NCBI RefSeq assembly: GCF_017742215.1 | Contig: NZ_JAGHKP010000002.1 | Location: 1,212,737-1,276,736, forward strand | Source: Chitinophaga chungangae | GTDB taxonomy: Bacteria > Bacteroidota > Bacteroidia > Chitinophagales > Chitinophagaceae | Length of the DNA stretch: 64,000 nucleotides | Reading direction: 5' to 3' | Shown: positions 7,422 through 16,855 of the stretch, piece by piece | How positions within the stretch are numbered: position 1 is the stretch's first letter | Layout of the letters: each line of letters starts with the position of its first letter | Translations under genes and position numbers: made by a program | The notes under the pieces: model-generated | What the model saw: only the letters and a program-made list of their open reading frames with translations | Database searches by the model: none | What the model was told of the DNA's origin: nothing

Positions 7422-7997
7422 ATGTCATCACACAAAATAATTATCATTACCGCGCCTTCAGGGGCAGGTAAAACCACCATTGTAAAAAGGCTGCTGCGCG
7501 AAATGCCCGAGCTGGCCTTTTCTATTTCCGCCGCCACCCGCACCCCGCGCGAAACGGAAGTGCACGGGCGTGACTATTATTTCCTCAGCGCGGACGAATT
7601 CCAGCAGCATATCGACAATAACGATTTTGCGGAATACGAAATGGTATACGCCGGCAAATATTACGGCACGCTGAAAAGCGAACTGGAGCGTATCTGGGAA
7701 AAAGGGCAATACCCGATGGTAGACATCGACGTGAAAGGGGCTCTCAGCATCAAGGAAAAGTACCACGGCGCGGCGCTCACCATCTTTATTCAGCCCCCTT
7801 CGCTGGACGCGCTGCGGGTGCGCCTGAGCGAGCGCGGTACTGAAACCCAGGCCTCGCTGGACGAAAGGTTGGGCAAAGCGCGGTACGAGCTGTCTTTTGC
7901 CCGGGAATTCGACCATATCGTCGTAAACGACGAGCTGGAGAGAGCTTACGGGGAAGTAAAAGCCATTGTGGACAACTTTCTGGCACGACGCGTTTAA
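7422..7997 (+). CDS. gmk: Guanylate kinase
   Basis: A 191-residue kinase converting GMP to GDP. The P-loop APSGAGKTT spans residues 11-19, and the GMP-binding segment includes SAATRTPRETEVHGRDYYF. The start at ATG 7422 lies 8 nt after murA, and the conserved N-terminal strand begins at once (HKIIIITAPSG). It ends the DUF4290-murA-gmk unit. Confidence 0.95.
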   Translation: MSSHKIIIITAPSGAGKTTIVKRLLREMPELAFSISAATRTPRETEVHGRDYYFLSADEFQQHIDNNDFAEYEMVYAGKYYGTLKSELERIWEKGQYPMVDIDVKGALSIKEKYHGAALTIFIQPPSLDALRVRLSERGTETQASLDERLGKARYELSFAREFDHIVVNDELERAYGEVKAIVDNFLARRV

Positions 7998-8047
7998 TTG
8001 AACGGTTGGCCGCCCGCACTTTCAGTTAATTTCATATCTTCGTTTGG

Positions 8048-9316
8048 ATGGATATTTATACGATTGTTTTACTGGTCATAGTGATCCTCGTAGCCGGCTT
8101 CTTTGCCGGTATGGAAACCGCTTTTGCCAATGTGAACCGGCTGAGTATCGAACTGAAGAAAAAACAGGGCCGCGCCACCGGCAAGATCCTGTCCGGCTTT
8201 AACGAGCACCCCGCGCGTTTCCTGGCCACCAGCCTCATCGGCCTCACCATCAGCATCGTGATCTACAGCATGCTGGTAGCAGGCTGGATCGATTCGCTCT
8301 GGGCCATGATCATCCCGCAGAACAAATTGCCGGAGATCGTGGTGGTAACGCTGCTGGTGGAAATACTGGTAGCCACGCTGCTGATCCTGTTCTTCGGTTT
8401 TTTCATCCCCCGCAGCATTTTCCGCTCCCGCCCCGAAGCCCTGCTGGGTTTCTTCGCATTGCCGATCTCAGTGCTTTCCAAGCCGCTGTACATCCTGGGC
8501 AACCTGCTGGAATCCGTTTCCGAATGGATACTCAAATATCTTTTTAACGTGCGCATCGTGGAGAATAAAAGTTCCTTCGCACGGGTAGACGTAGAATATT
8601 TCACCCGCCAAAGCCAGCAGCACATGGGCGAAGGCCAGGAGCTGAACACCGAGCTGTTCGAGAACGCGCTCAGCCTCGTACATGTAAAGATCAGGGGCTG
8701 CCTCATTCCCCGGAAGGAGATCGAAGCGCTGGACATCAACAGCGGCATTGCCGAAGCCCGGAAAAAATTCATCGATACCAAATTGTCCAAGGTTATCATC
8801 TACGAAAATAATATTGACAATATTCTCGGATATGTGCACCAGCTGGACATGTTCAAGAACCCGGACGATATCCGTTCGGTGATCCACCCCATCCTGGCGG
8901 TGCCTGAAACGATGAGCGCGATAGACCTGCTCAGCAAGTTCAACAAAGAGCGCAGAAGCATTGCCTGGGTGGTGGACGAGTTTGGCGGCACGGCGGGCAT
9001 TGTGACGATCGAGGACGTGCTCGAGGAAATTTTCGGGGATATCAAAGACGAGCACGATGTGGAGGAATTTGTGGAGAAACAGATTGCGGAAAAAGAGTAC
9101 ATTTTTTCGGGCAGGCTGGAGTTGGATTACCTCAATGAAAGATATGGTTTCGATTTCCCGGAAGACGAAAGCGAAACTTTATCCGGTTACATCATTTCCC
9201 ATTACGAAACGATCCCAAGGCTGAAAGAACGCATCATCATCGATGATTATGAGTTCGACATTCTCAATGTGACGGATACGCGGATCGAGATGGTGAAAAT
9301 GAAGATCCTGAACTAA
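8048..9316 (+). CDS. Hemolysin/CorC-CNNM family membrane protein
   Basis: A 422-residue protein with an N-terminal DUF21 (CNNM) transmembrane region of about four helices (residues 1-180), a tandem CBS pair (about 205-320, ending WVVDEFGGTAGIVTIEDVLEE) and a C-terminal CorC_HlyC domain (335-420). The family is implicated in Mg2+/Co2+ efflux. A GldE-type role is possible, as Bacteroidota gliding proteins share this architecture. A TATCTTCG box 5 nt before the ATG suggests its own short-leader promoter. Confidence 0.88.
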   Translation: MDIYTIVLLVIVILVAGFFAGMETAFANVNRLSIELKKKQGRATGKILSGFNEHPARFLATSLIGLTISIVIYSMLVAGWIDSLWAMIIPQNKLPEIVVVTLLVEILVATLLILFFGFFIPRSIFRSRPEALLGFFALPISVLSKPLYILGNLLESVSEWILKYLFNVRIVENKSSFARVDVEYFTRQSQQHMGEGQELNTELFENALSLVHVKIRGCLIPRKEIEALDINSGIAEARKKFIDTKLSKVIIYENNIDNILGYVHQLDMFKNPDDIRSVIHPILAVPETMSAIDLLSKFNKERRSIAWVVDEFGGTAGIVTIEDVLEEIFGDIKDEHDVEEFVEKQIAEKEYIFSGRLELDYLNERYGFDFPEDESETLSGYIISHYETIPRLKERIIIDDYEFDILNVTDTRIEMVKMKILN

Positions 9317-9609
9317 GAGGAATCCGGCGCGAAAATTGTTACATATACTAACAGCGACAAATAACAGCAAGACCCCGGCAGGAATGGAACAGTGACAATA
9401 AAAAATGGATTACCGCGTTTACAGCCTGGTAAACAGCATTTTAAGGAAATAGCTATTTAAGAATTATTTTTTTGTGTAATATTATCGGTGCTAAATCGTT
9501 TTTGAAGGGAGTAGTAGTAAATTAACACGAATTGAATTAACATAGGTGCTGATAAGTAACACAATAATTTGATTTTTGTTAAAAGGTTGTAAAAAACTTT
9601 GTTGCAACA
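9317..9609. other. AT-rich non-coding stretch
   Basis: No convincing open frame or strong hairpin was found in this segment downstream of the CorC-like gene. It is AT-rich with several TTTG and TTAACA runs and serves as the upstream flank of the candidate small RNA that follows. Confidence 0.4.
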
Positions 9610-9639
9610 TTGATAATACGATATTTCTTTCTATTTTTG
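9610..9639 (+). promoter_or_regulatory. Promoter of candidate small RNA
   Basis: TATTTTTG (9632-9639) fits TAnnTTTG exactly, and a TTG (9610-9612) lies 19 nt upstream. The predicted start is near 9646. Confidence 0.45.
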
Positions 9640-9645
9640 TTTTAG

Positions 9646-9820
9646 AAATTTAAAAAGCTCTTGCAAGGGTTGTGACTTATATCTGATAGCTTGCCATAAA
9701 GGAATAAGTTATTGACACAGCAGAAGCGAATAAAGACATTCTCGAATTCAACTTTTTTGGGGTTAACAAACAATGGATGAAAGGCCGGCTCTTGATTCTT
9801 CTCGGGCTGGCTCTTTTTTT
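9646..9820 (+). ncRNA. Candidate ~175-nt small RNA
   Basis: The region between the promoter at 9610-9639 and the terminator ending at 9820 has no recognisable protein. An inner stem can form between ACTTAT near 9676 and ATAAGT near 9705. The size would suit a housekeeping RNA such as 6S, but I could not show the long end-to-end pairing expected of 6S RNA. A long tatC leader is the alternative, although the terminator lies well before tatC. Confidence 0.35.
9784..9820 (+). terminator. Orphan intrinsic terminator
   Basis: GCCGGC (9784-9789) pairs with GCTGGC (9806-9811, one G-U), followed by TCTTTTTTT. No gene on the plus strand ends just before it; the nearest ends at 9316. Confidence 0.65.
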
Positions 9821-9922
9821 AAGCATAAATTAAGCGCCCCGATCCCTTCTTCTTTCTTTTCCCTTTGTTTTTATTCTTAACTTGTCCCGTTTTTTAGACT
9901 AGACTATTCACCGGGCACACGT

Positions 9923-9930
9923 TATATTTG
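9923..9930 (+). promoter_or_regulatory. -7 promoter box of tatC
   Basis: TATATTTG fits TAnnTTTG, 21 nt before the tatC ATG. A good -33 box is not visible. Confidence 0.45.
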
Positions 9931-9951
9931 TGCTCCTGATCCAAAGCGCAC

Positions 9952-10797
9952 ATGTTAAAGAAGTTATTTTCGAATAATGAGGACAAGGCAGAGATGTCGT
10001 TTTTTGACCACCTGGAAGAGCTCCGGTGGCACCTGGTGCGCTCTGCCGCGGCCATTGTGATATTGAGTATTTTCGGTTTCGTATTTACAGACTGGATTCT
10101 CACCAACGTGATTTTCGGCCCTACGCAGCCTTCCTTCCCGACTTATCAATGGCTGTGCTCCGCCAGTCATGCCCTGGGGCTGGGAGACAAAATGTGTATC
10201 GTGCCGCCGGAGATAAAATTCCAGAACACCAAGCTGGCCGGGCAGATCACGCTGCAATTCAAACTCGCGTTCATTCTCGGCATTATTTGCGCGTTCCCTT
10301 ACATTTGCTGGGAATTCTGGCGTTTCGTGAAACCCGCGCTGAAAGAGAACGAAGCCCAAGGCTCCAAGGGCGTGATCTTTTGGGTAAGCCTGCAGTTCCT
10401 GATGGGCGTGGCTTTCAGCTATTTCCTGATCGCGCCTTTTATGATCAACTTCCTCGCCAGCTATACCGTATCAGACGTGATCAAGAACGACTTCTTCATC
10501 GACGATTATTTCGCGCTGATGACGCAGATCATTCTCGGGATGGGCGCGTTGTTCGAAATGCCCATTCTCGTGTATTTCCTGACCAAGCTCGGCCTGCTGA
10601 CGCCCGACTTCATGCGCACCTACCGCCGTCACGCCGTGGTGGTGATACTGATCCTCGCGGCGGTGATCACCCCGCCCGACGTATTAGACCAATTGCTGGT
10701 TTTCGTACCTTTATACCTGCTGTATGAAGTGAGCATCGCCATTTCCGCCAGAACGTACAAGAAAATGGAGAAAGCCGAAGCGGAAGAATGGAGCTGA
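9952..10797 (+). CDS. tatC: Sec-independent protein translocase TatC
   Basis: A 281-residue inner-membrane protein with six predicted helices, the signal-peptide-binding core of the twin-arginine pathway. The N-terminal cytoplasmic motif FFDHLEELRWHLVRS and the first-loop segment WEFWRFVKPALKENE are characteristic. The first periplasmic loop is unusually long (about residues 55-95, with two Cys), a common Bacteroidota trait. No tatA/tatB is adjacent. A probable client, the RRGF-bearing Gfo/Idh/MocA protein, is encoded at 49448. Confidence 0.93.
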   Translation: MLKKLFSNNEDKAEMSFFDHLEELRWHLVRSAAAIVILSIFGFVFTDWILTNVIFGPTQPSFPTYQWLCSASHALGLGDKMCIVPPEIKFQNTKLAGQITLQFKLAFILGIICAFPYICWEFWRFVKPALKENEAQGSKGVIFWVSLQFLMGVAFSYFLIAPFMINFLASYTVSDVIKNDFFIDDYFALMTQIILGMGALFEMPILVYFLTKLGLLTPDFMRTYRRHAVVVILILAAVITPPDVLDQLLVFVPLYLLYEVSIAISARTYKKMEKAEAEEWS

Positions 10798-10834
10798 TAA
10801 CAGCAAACATAAACCCGGAAAAAAAAGCAGCTTT

Positions 10835-11293
10835 ATGGAACAACTGATATTTAATCTCGAATTGCCCGTTGCGATCGGTTCAGACCACGCGGGGTTTGAA
10901 TATAAGGAGGAAGTGATTTCTTACCTCGAAGGAAAAGGCGTACAGGTAAAGGATTTCGGCACTCATTCGCTCGATTCCGTGGATTACCCCGATTTTGCGC
11001 ACCCGGTAGCCAGTGCGGTGGAAGCAGGTTCTCATGCTTTCGGCATCCTTATCTGCGGCAGCGCCAACGGCGTAGCCATCACCGCCAACAAACACCAGGG
11101 CATCCGCGCCGCCATCTGCTGGGGCGACGAGCTGGCCCGCCTGGCCCGCAGCCATAACAATGCCAACGTGCTCTGCATTCCCGCAAGGTTCGTAGACCAT
11201 GCCACGGCGAAGGAAATGGTGGACATTTTCGTGGAAACTCCCTTCGAAGGCGGCCGCCACGAAAACAGGGTGAAAAAGATCGCCTGCGCATAA
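10835..11293 (+). CDS. rpiB: Ribose-5-phosphate isomerase B
   Basis: A 152-residue RpiB/LacAB-family isomerase interconverting ribose-5-P and ribulose-5-P. GSDHAG (residues 15-20) and ICGSANG (73-79, catalytic Cys74) are intact, as is the ARSHNNANVL helix. It is 37 nt after tatC and is closed by a strong terminator. Confidence 0.93.
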   Translation: MEQLIFNLELPVAIGSDHAGFEYKEEVISYLEGKGVQVKDFGTHSLDSVDYPDFAHPVASAVEAGSHAFGILICGSANGVAITANKHQGIRAAICWGDELARLARSHNNANVLCIPARFVDHATAKEMVDIFVETPFEGGRHENRVKKIACA

Positions 11294-11313
11294 ACGAAAA
11301 TATTTTTGCTGGA

Positions 11314-11351
11314 AAGGCTGCCCGGAACAGAACGCCGGGACAGCCTTTTTT
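11314..11351 (+). terminator. Terminator after rpiB
   Basis: AAGGCTG-CCCGG pairs with CCGGG-(A)-CAGCCTT, 12 bp with one bulge, followed by a T run. Confidence 0.85.
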
Positions 11352-11426
11352 GATACCCGCCGCTTTTGATGAGTGGTAGCGCGTACAACAACCGTAAACC
11401 TTAACTTAGAGAACAAACTGAACCCA

Positions 11427-12983
11427 ATGAGAAAGCTCCCGCTACTGGCTTCAATGCTGGCCGTCGGAACCGTAGCCTGCGCACAGGCGCCGAAGAAGCC
11501 CGCCAAACCCGTGGCTTCCAGCCCATATGCGAACGGCATCACCGCGGCCGACCTCAAAAAACATCTTTACATTATCGCCAGCGACGACATGGAAGGCCGT
11601 GAAACCGGCACGCCCGGCCAATATAAAGCCGCGAAATATATCGCCGACCAGTTTAAACGCGTGGGCCTGCAGCCCGGCGCCAACGGGCAATGGGAACAGC
11701 CTTTCAGTCTTTACCAGGACACGCTTACCCGCAGCACCATTACCGCCAACGGCAAAACCTACGAGTTCGGCAACGGCTTTTATTCCGCCCTCCGCGAAAC
11801 CGTGAACCAGGAGCTGGGGCAAACGCCCGTGGTATTCGCCGGCTATGGCATTACGCATGAGCAGTACGACAGCTATAAAGACCTTGACCTGAACGATAAG
11901 ATCGTTGTTGTGGCAGACGGCGAGCCCTTGAACGCAGATGGCAAACCGCTGATTACGCGCGAGGCGAACGCGCCTCAGGCCGCACAGCTGAAAGACAAGC
12001 TGCGCGCAGCTGCGAACAAGGGCGCAAGGGCCGTGTTCCTCGTATCCGACCGGGTGCCCGCCATGGGCCGCGCGGGCGACAGGCTGCGCCGCACCGGGCT
12101 GTATTTCCCGGCCATGACCACCATGGAATTTATTCCCAACGCATATTTCATTTCCCCCGAGCTCGCTTCTGCCGTGCTGGGCAAGCCCTGGGAAGAAGTT
12201 GTCGCCCATCTTAAAGGCGGCAAGCAGGACACTGTTACGGGCCAGGTGGCGTCGCTGGTGTTTGAAAAAGGGAAAAACGAGATCAAATCCAGCAACGTAC
12301 TGGGCATTCTTCCCGGAACGGACAAAAAAGACGAATACCTTTTCATCACCGCGCACTACGACCACATCGGCGTGATCAACGGCAAAGTGCATAACGGCGC
12401 GGACGACGACGGTTCAGGCACCGTATCCGTGATCGCCATGGCGGAAGCCTTCATGAAAGCCAAAAAAGCCGGCAAAGGCCCGCGCCGCAGCATCGTGTTC
12501 ATGACCGTTGCGGGCGAGGAAAAAGGCCTGCTCGGCTCGCGTTATTATACAGACAATCCCATCTACCCGCTCAGCGAAACCGTAGCCGACCTCAACATCG
12601 ATATGATCGGCCGCATCGACGCCGATCACCAGAAAGACAGCAACTACGTGTACATTATCGGCGACGACAAGCTCAGCTCGGACATGCGGCCCATCAGCGA
12701 AAAGGCCAACGAACAAACCCGCCTGAAGCTGGATTACCGCTACAACGACCCGAACGATCCGAACCGTTTTTATTACCGCTCGGACCATTACATGTTCGCG
12801 CAGCATAAGATTCCCATCATCTTCTACTTCAACGGCGTGCACCCGGATTATCACGGCGAAGGCGACGAGCCGCACAAGATCAGTTACGGCCTGCTGGCGA
12901 AACGCGCCCGGCTGGTGTTTCACACCGCATGGAGCATCGCCAACCGCGACGACCGCCCAAAGGTGGACCGGAACGAAAAATAA
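11427..12983 (+). CDS. Secreted M28 family metallopeptidase with PA domain
   Basis: A 518-residue exported peptidase. The N-terminus is a signal peptide with Cys18 in a lipobox-like TVAC, so it may be a lipoprotein. A protease-associated insert lies at about residues 115-240. The zinc peptidase core has H310 in AHYDHIG, the D326-D327-D328 run in NGADDDGSG, the Glu pair in AGEEKGLLGSRYY and a C-terminal RSDHYMFAQH. The family contains aminopeptidases that use two zinc ions. Start 11427 is chosen because the signal peptide begins there. It is closed by a perfect hairpin terminator. Confidence 0.9.
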   Translation: MRKLPLLASMLAVGTVACAQAPKKPAKPVASSPYANGITAADLKKHLYIIASDDMEGRETGTPGQYKAAKYIADQFKRVGLQPGANGQWEQPFSLYQDTLTRSTITANGKTYEFGNGFYSALRETVNQELGQTPVVFAGYGITHEQYDSYKDLDLNDKIVVVADGEPLNADGKPLITREANAPQAAQLKDKLRAAANKGARAVFLVSDRVPAMGRAGDRLRRTGLYFPAMTTMEFIPNAYFISPELASAVLGKPWEEVVAHLKGGKQDTVTGQVASLVFEKGKNEIKSSNVLGILPGTDKKDEYLFITAHYDHIGVINGKVHNGADDDGSGTVSVIAMAEAFMKAKKAGKGPRRSIVFMTVAGEEKGLLGSRYYTDNPIYPLSETVADLNIDMIGRIDADHQKDSNYVYIIGDDKLSSDMRPISEKANEQTRLKLDYRYNDPNDPNRFYYRSDHYMFAQHKIPIIFYFNGVHPDYHGEGDEPHKISYGLLAKRARLVFHTAWSIANRDDRPKVDRNEK

Positions 12984-12992
12984 GATCTTTGG

Positions 12993-13021
12993 AAAAGGGA
13001 GACGATCGTCTCCCTTTTTTT
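12993..13021 (+). terminator. Terminator after the M28 peptidase
   Basis: A perfect inverted repeat centred on GATC (AAAAGGGAGACGATC and its complement) followed by seven T. Confidence 0.88.
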
Positions 13022-13108
13022 ATGGCCGTTGACGGAAAAGGAGTTATCCACCGGATTTCGCAGTCCGCCGCTCAAATCGTACTTTTACAGCCTGCAAAAA
13101 ATCCATTG

Positions 13109-15433
13109 ATGAAGGCAAACTATTTAGACGATCTGAACGAGCGGCAGCGGGAAGCTGTCATCACCCTGCAAGGACCATTGATGATCATTGCGGGCGCTGG
13201 TTCGGGTAAAACCAAGGTACTGACGACCAGGATCGCCCATCTCATGCGTAACGGGGTGGACGCTTTTAACATATTGGCACTCACCTTTACCAATAAAGCG
13301 GCGAAGGAAATGAAAGAGAGGGTGGAAAAGATACTCGGCGGCCATGAAGCCCGCAATCTATACATCGGCACTTTCCACTCCGTATTTGCCCGCCTGCTGC
13401 GCAGTGATGCGCCCAAGCTGGGTTATCCCAGCGATTTCACGATCTACGATTCCGACGATGCGAAAAGCGTGGTAAAAACCATCGTGAACGAGTTGAACCT
13501 GGACGACAAACATTACAAGCCCAACCTGGTATACAACCGTATTTCCGCCGCGAAAAACAGCCTGATGAGCCCGGAAGCATACCAGCAGGATTATTACATC
13601 CAGCAGGAAGACCAGCGCGCCAGCCGCCCGCTTACCGGCAAGATCTACGACATGTACGCCAAACGCTGTTTCAAGAACGGCGCCATGGATTTCGACGACC
13701 TGCTGTACAAAATGTACGTGCTGCTGAAAAGTTTCCCGGACGTGCTCGCCAAATACCAGCACAAGTTCAAATACATCATGATCGACGAGTACCAGGATAC
13801 CAACCCGGCGCAGTACGAGATCGTGAAGCTGCTGGGCGCGGTGCATGAGAACATTTGCGTGGTCGGCGACGATGCGCAGAGCATCTATTCCTTCCGCGGC
13901 GCCACCATTCAGAACATCCTGCAATTCGAAAAGGATTACGACGACGTGAAAGTGGTGAAGCTGGAGCAAAACTACCGCTCCACCAAAAGCATCCTGAACG
14001 TGGCCAACGAAGTGATCGCGAAAAACAAAGGGCAGATCGAAAAGAACCTTTGGACAGACAATGCCGAAGGCGAAAAGATCAAACTGATCCGCACCAATAC
14101 CGACAACGAGGAAGGCAAAACGGTGGCGGACACCATCGCGGAACAAAAGCTGCGCAATCACTACGCCAACCGCGACTTCTGCATTCTTTACCGTACCAAC
14201 GCGCAGAGCCGCGCTTTCGAGGAAAGCCTGCGCAGGCTGGCCATTCCGTACAGGATCTTCGGCGGCCTTTCGTTCTATCAGCGAAAAGAGATCAAAGACT
14301 TCATCGCTTACCTGCGCGTGATCATGAACTCCCGCGACGAGGAAGCCATCAAACGCATCATCAACTATCCCGTGCGCGGCATCGGGAAAACCACGATAGA
14401 AAAGGTTTCCATCTATGCCAACGATCAGAACATCACATTCTGGGAAGTGCTGGAACGTGCGAAGGAATTTGGTTTCAAAGCCGGCACGCTCGACGCGCTC
14501 GACGGTTTTGTGACCATGATCAAGAGCTTCCGCATCATGCTCGACAAACACAACGCGTACGAAATAGCCCTGCAGGTAGGCAAAAGCACCAATATCGTAA
14601 AGGAGCTTTTTAACGATAAGACCACGGAAGGGCTGGCGCGTTACGAGAACATCCAGGAGTTGCTGAACTCCATCAAGGAGTTTACCGAAACGCCGAACGA
14701 AGACGGCGAGCTGGAAGACAACAAATCCCTCGGCATCTATCTCCAGCAGATCACCCTGCTCACCGATGCGGACAATACCAACGACGAGAACAGCGACGTG
14801 GTGAAACTGATGACCATTCACGCGGCGAAAGGCCTCGAGTTCCCGGTGGTGTTCACCGTAGGCATGGAAGAAAGTCTTTTCCCGAGCGGCATGTCCATCA
14901 ACTCGCGCGAGGAACTGGAAGAAGAAAGACGTTTGTTCTACGTAGCCGTTACCCGCGCCAAATCGCGCCTGTTCCTCACTTACGCCAACAGCCGCTACCG
15001 TTTCGGGCAGCTGCAGCAGAACGAGCCGAGCCGTTTCCTGGAAGAAGTGCCCGAACAGTTCCTCGACCGCAGCTATGCGGGCGGCGGATTGCGCAACAGC
15101 GGCAGTTTGGGCGGCGGCGCTTCTTGGGGCAATATGTTCGACAAACGGAAAACGGCCGCGCCGCCGCAAGGCCCGCAGCCCGCGAGAACCGCGCCCAGGC
15201 CAACGTCTTCCGCGGTGAGCAACCATACGCCTTCACCCAATTTCGCGGCGGACAATCCCCACGAAATGGAGCCGGGCATGGACGTGGAGCACCAGAAATT
15301 CGGCTTCGGCAAGATCCTGAGCATGGAAGGCGCGCCCAACAACCGCATTGCCACGGTGATGTTCCCGAAAGGCGGCGGAGAAAAGAAGATCATGCTGAAC
15401 TACGCCAAACTGATGATCGTACGGCAGCAATAA
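13109..15433 (+). CDS. ATP-dependent 3'-5' DNA helicase, UvrD/PcrA type
   Basis: A 774-residue superfamily 1A helicase. Q-motif LNERQREAV, Walker A AGAGSGKT (28-35), FTNKAAKEMK (motif Ia), IDEYQDTN (motif II), GDDAQSIYSFRGA (III), QNYRS (IV), THAAKGLEF-like IHAAKGLEFPVVF (V) and VAVTRAKSRL (VI) are all visible. The C-terminal 60 residues contain a Tudor-like PcrA/UvrD tail (EHQKFGFGKIL). It acts in mismatch and excision repair and in displacing blocked polymerases. ATG 13109 is chosen because the Q-motif follows directly. Confidence 0.93.
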   Translation: MKANYLDDLNERQREAVITLQGPLMIIAGAGSGKTKVLTTRIAHLMRNGVDAFNILALTFTNKAAKEMKERVEKILGGHEARNLYIGTFHSVFARLLRSDAPKLGYPSDFTIYDSDDAKSVVKTIVNELNLDDKHYKPNLVYNRISAAKNSLMSPEAYQQDYYIQQEDQRASRPLTGKIYDMYAKRCFKNGAMDFDDLLYKMYVLLKSFPDVLAKYQHKFKYIMIDEYQDTNPAQYEIVKLLGAVHENICVVGDDAQSIYSFRGATIQNILQFEKDYDDVKVVKLEQNYRSTKSILNVANEVIAKNKGQIEKNLWTDNAEGEKIKLIRTNTDNEEGKTVADTIAEQKLRNHYANRDFCILYRTNAQSRAFEESLRRLAIPYRIFGGLSFYQRKEIKDFIAYLRVIMNSRDEEAIKRIINYPVRGIGKTTIEKVSIYANDQNITFWEVLERAKEFGFKAGTLDALDGFVTMIKSFRIMLDKHNAYEIALQVGKSTNIVKELFNDKTTEGLARYENIQELLNSIKEFTETPNEDGELEDNKSLGIYLQQITLLTDADNTNDENSDVVKLMTIHAAKGLEFPVVFTVGMEESLFPSGMSINSREELEEERRLFYVAVTRAKSRLFLTYANSRYRFGQLQQNEPSRFLEEVPEQFLDRSYAGGGLRNSGSLGGGASWGNMFDKRKTAAPPQGPQPARTAPRPTSSAVSNHTPSPNFAADNPHEMEPGMDVEHQKFGFGKILSMEGAPNNRIATVMFPKGGGEKKIMLNYAKLMIVRQQ

Positions 15434-15447
15434 CCATAACATTTTAC

Positions 15448-15489
15448 GGGGGCTGACCGAAGTAACATTTGGCCAGCCCCTCTTATTTT
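15448..15489 (+). terminator. Probable terminator between the helicase gene and recX
   Basis: GGGGCTG (15449-15455) pairs with CAGCCCC (15474-15480). The downstream U run is interrupted (TCTTATTTT), so termination may be partial. Confidence 0.55.
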
Positions 15490-15495
15490 GAGGCC

Positions 15496-15957
15496 ATGAG
15501 CAGCAGCGATATATTGAAACTCCGCCACTACTGCGCCTACCAGGAGCGGTGCCATATGGAAGTGCGGGAAAAGTGCCGGGAGCTGAAACTTTATGGCGAA
15601 GAAGCGGAAGAGGCCATCGCGCATCTCGTGACCGAGGGTTTCCTGAACGAGGAACGGTATGCCAAAGCCTTTGCGGGCGGCAAGTTCAGGATGCAGCAAT
15701 GGGGCCGGAAAAAGATCCGGCAGGCGCTGAAACAAAAACAGATCTCCGATTACTGCATCCGCAAAGGGCTGGCGGAGATAGACCCTGCCGCGTACGAACA
15801 GGCGCTGCTGAGCCTGGCCGAACGGAAATACCAATCCCTGCGCGGCGAACAATACCTCAAACGCCAGTACAAAACCCTGCAATACCTGCTGCAAAAAGGC
15901 TTCGAACAGGAGCTTGTACGGGAGGCGATTGAACAAATCGCAAAAAAAGAGGATTAA
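15496..15957 (+). CDS. recX: Regulatory protein RecX
   Basis: A 153-residue three-helix-repeat protein with the RecX pattern: Arg-rich start (LRHYCAYQERCHMEVREK), EEAIAHLVTEGFLNEERYAKAF, and GRKKIRQALKQKQIS. RecX caps and limits RecA filaments. recA is not adjacent here. ATG 15496 is preferred to an upstream TTG at 15469 because homology begins at this Met. Confidence 0.88.
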   Translation: MSSSDILKLRHYCAYQERCHMEVREKCRELKLYGEEAEEAIAHLVTEGFLNEERYAKAFAGGKFRMQQWGRKKIRQALKQKQISDYCIRKGLAEIDPAAYEQALLSLAERKYQSLRGEQYLKRQYKTLQYLLQKGFEQELVREAIEQIAKKED

Positions 15958-16031
15958 CGGGGGAATAATTTAAAACTTTCTAAGCCCGCGCGCCGTAAAT
16001 TTGAGGTCGTTTTGCAGTAATCCGAATTTTT

Positions 16032-16823
16032 ATGTCTGATTTAACGGTTTCGCTCATACAGGCGAATTTGCATTGGGAAGATAAAGCGGCCAACCTGGCC
16101 ATGTTCGATCAAAAGATCGATTCCATCAAGGAAAGAACGGAAGTGATCATTTTGCCTGAGATGTTCAGCACTGGCTTCAGCATGCAAAGCGAGCGCCTCG
16201 CCGAAACCATGGACGGCTCCGCCGTGCAGTGGATGAAAACAAAATCCCGCGAAAAGAACGTCATCATCACCGGCAGCCTCATTATCGAAGAGAACGGGCA
16301 GTATTTCAACCGCCTCCTCTGGATGCTTCCCAACGGGCAGTTTGGCATCTACGACAAACGCCACCGTTTCGGGTTTGCCGGCGAAGAGGATCATTATTCC
16401 GCCGGGGACAAACGCCTCATCGCCCAGGTGAAAGGCTGGAAAATAAACCTCTCCATCTGCTACGACCTGCGTTTCCCCGTGTGGAACCGCAATACCATAC
16501 AGGAAAACGGCGAGCCGGCCTACGACGTGCTCATCAACGTGGCCAACTGGCCCGAGCGCCGCAGCACGCCCTGGAAAGCATTGCTGCAGGCCCGGGCGAT
16601 CGAAAACCAATGTTACATGATCGGCGTGAACCGCGTGGGCAACGACGGCAACGACATCTATCACAGCGGCGACAGCAGCCTGATAGACCCCGTGGGCGAG
16701 ATCATTTACCGCAAGGAGCACGACGAAGACGTGTTCACCTACACTCTTTCCCGCCAGCATTTGTCCGAGCTTCGTGCGCGCTTCCCCTTTATGAAGGATG
16801 CGGACAAGTTCATGATCCTGTAA
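16032..16823 (+). CDS. Carbon-nitrogen hydrolase, omega-amidase (YafV-like)
   Basis: A 263-residue nitrilase-superfamily enzyme with the triad E43 (LPEMF), K109 (YDKRH) and C143 (ICYDLRFP). Branch features (GFSM, HRFGFAGE, ASWPERR-like NWPERR) match omega-amidases, which hydrolyse alpha-ketoglutaramate or ketosuccinamate in amino acid salvage. A TAAATTTG -7 box at 15996-16003 precedes it. A glycosyltransferase follows after 32 nt. Confidence 0.85.
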   Translation: MSDLTVSLIQANLHWEDKAANLAMFDQKIDSIKERTEVIILPEMFSTGFSMQSERLAETMDGSAVQWMKTKSREKNVIITGSLIIEENGQYFNRLLWMLPNGQFGIYDKRHRFGFAGEEDHYSAGDKRLIAQVKGWKINLSICYDLRFPVWNRNTIQENGEPAYDVLINVANWPERRSTPWKALLQARAIENQCYMIGVNRVGNDGNDIYHSGDSSLIDPVGEIIYRKEHDEDVFTYTLSRQHLSELRARFPFMKDADKFMIL

Positions 16824-16855
16824 TTTGCGGGGGAACTTGCCTAACTTCGCGGACT

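Noticed and set aside
9646-9820. 6S RNA
   Set aside because: The size fits, but the 5' and 3' ends do not form the long closing stem and central bubble expected.
13358-15226. A 622-codon open frame on the minus strand opposite the helicase gene
   Set aside because: It is the mirror of a clearly conserved helicase; its residues show no family motifs and are rich in His/Val/Phe, as expected from antisense reading of GC-biased codons.
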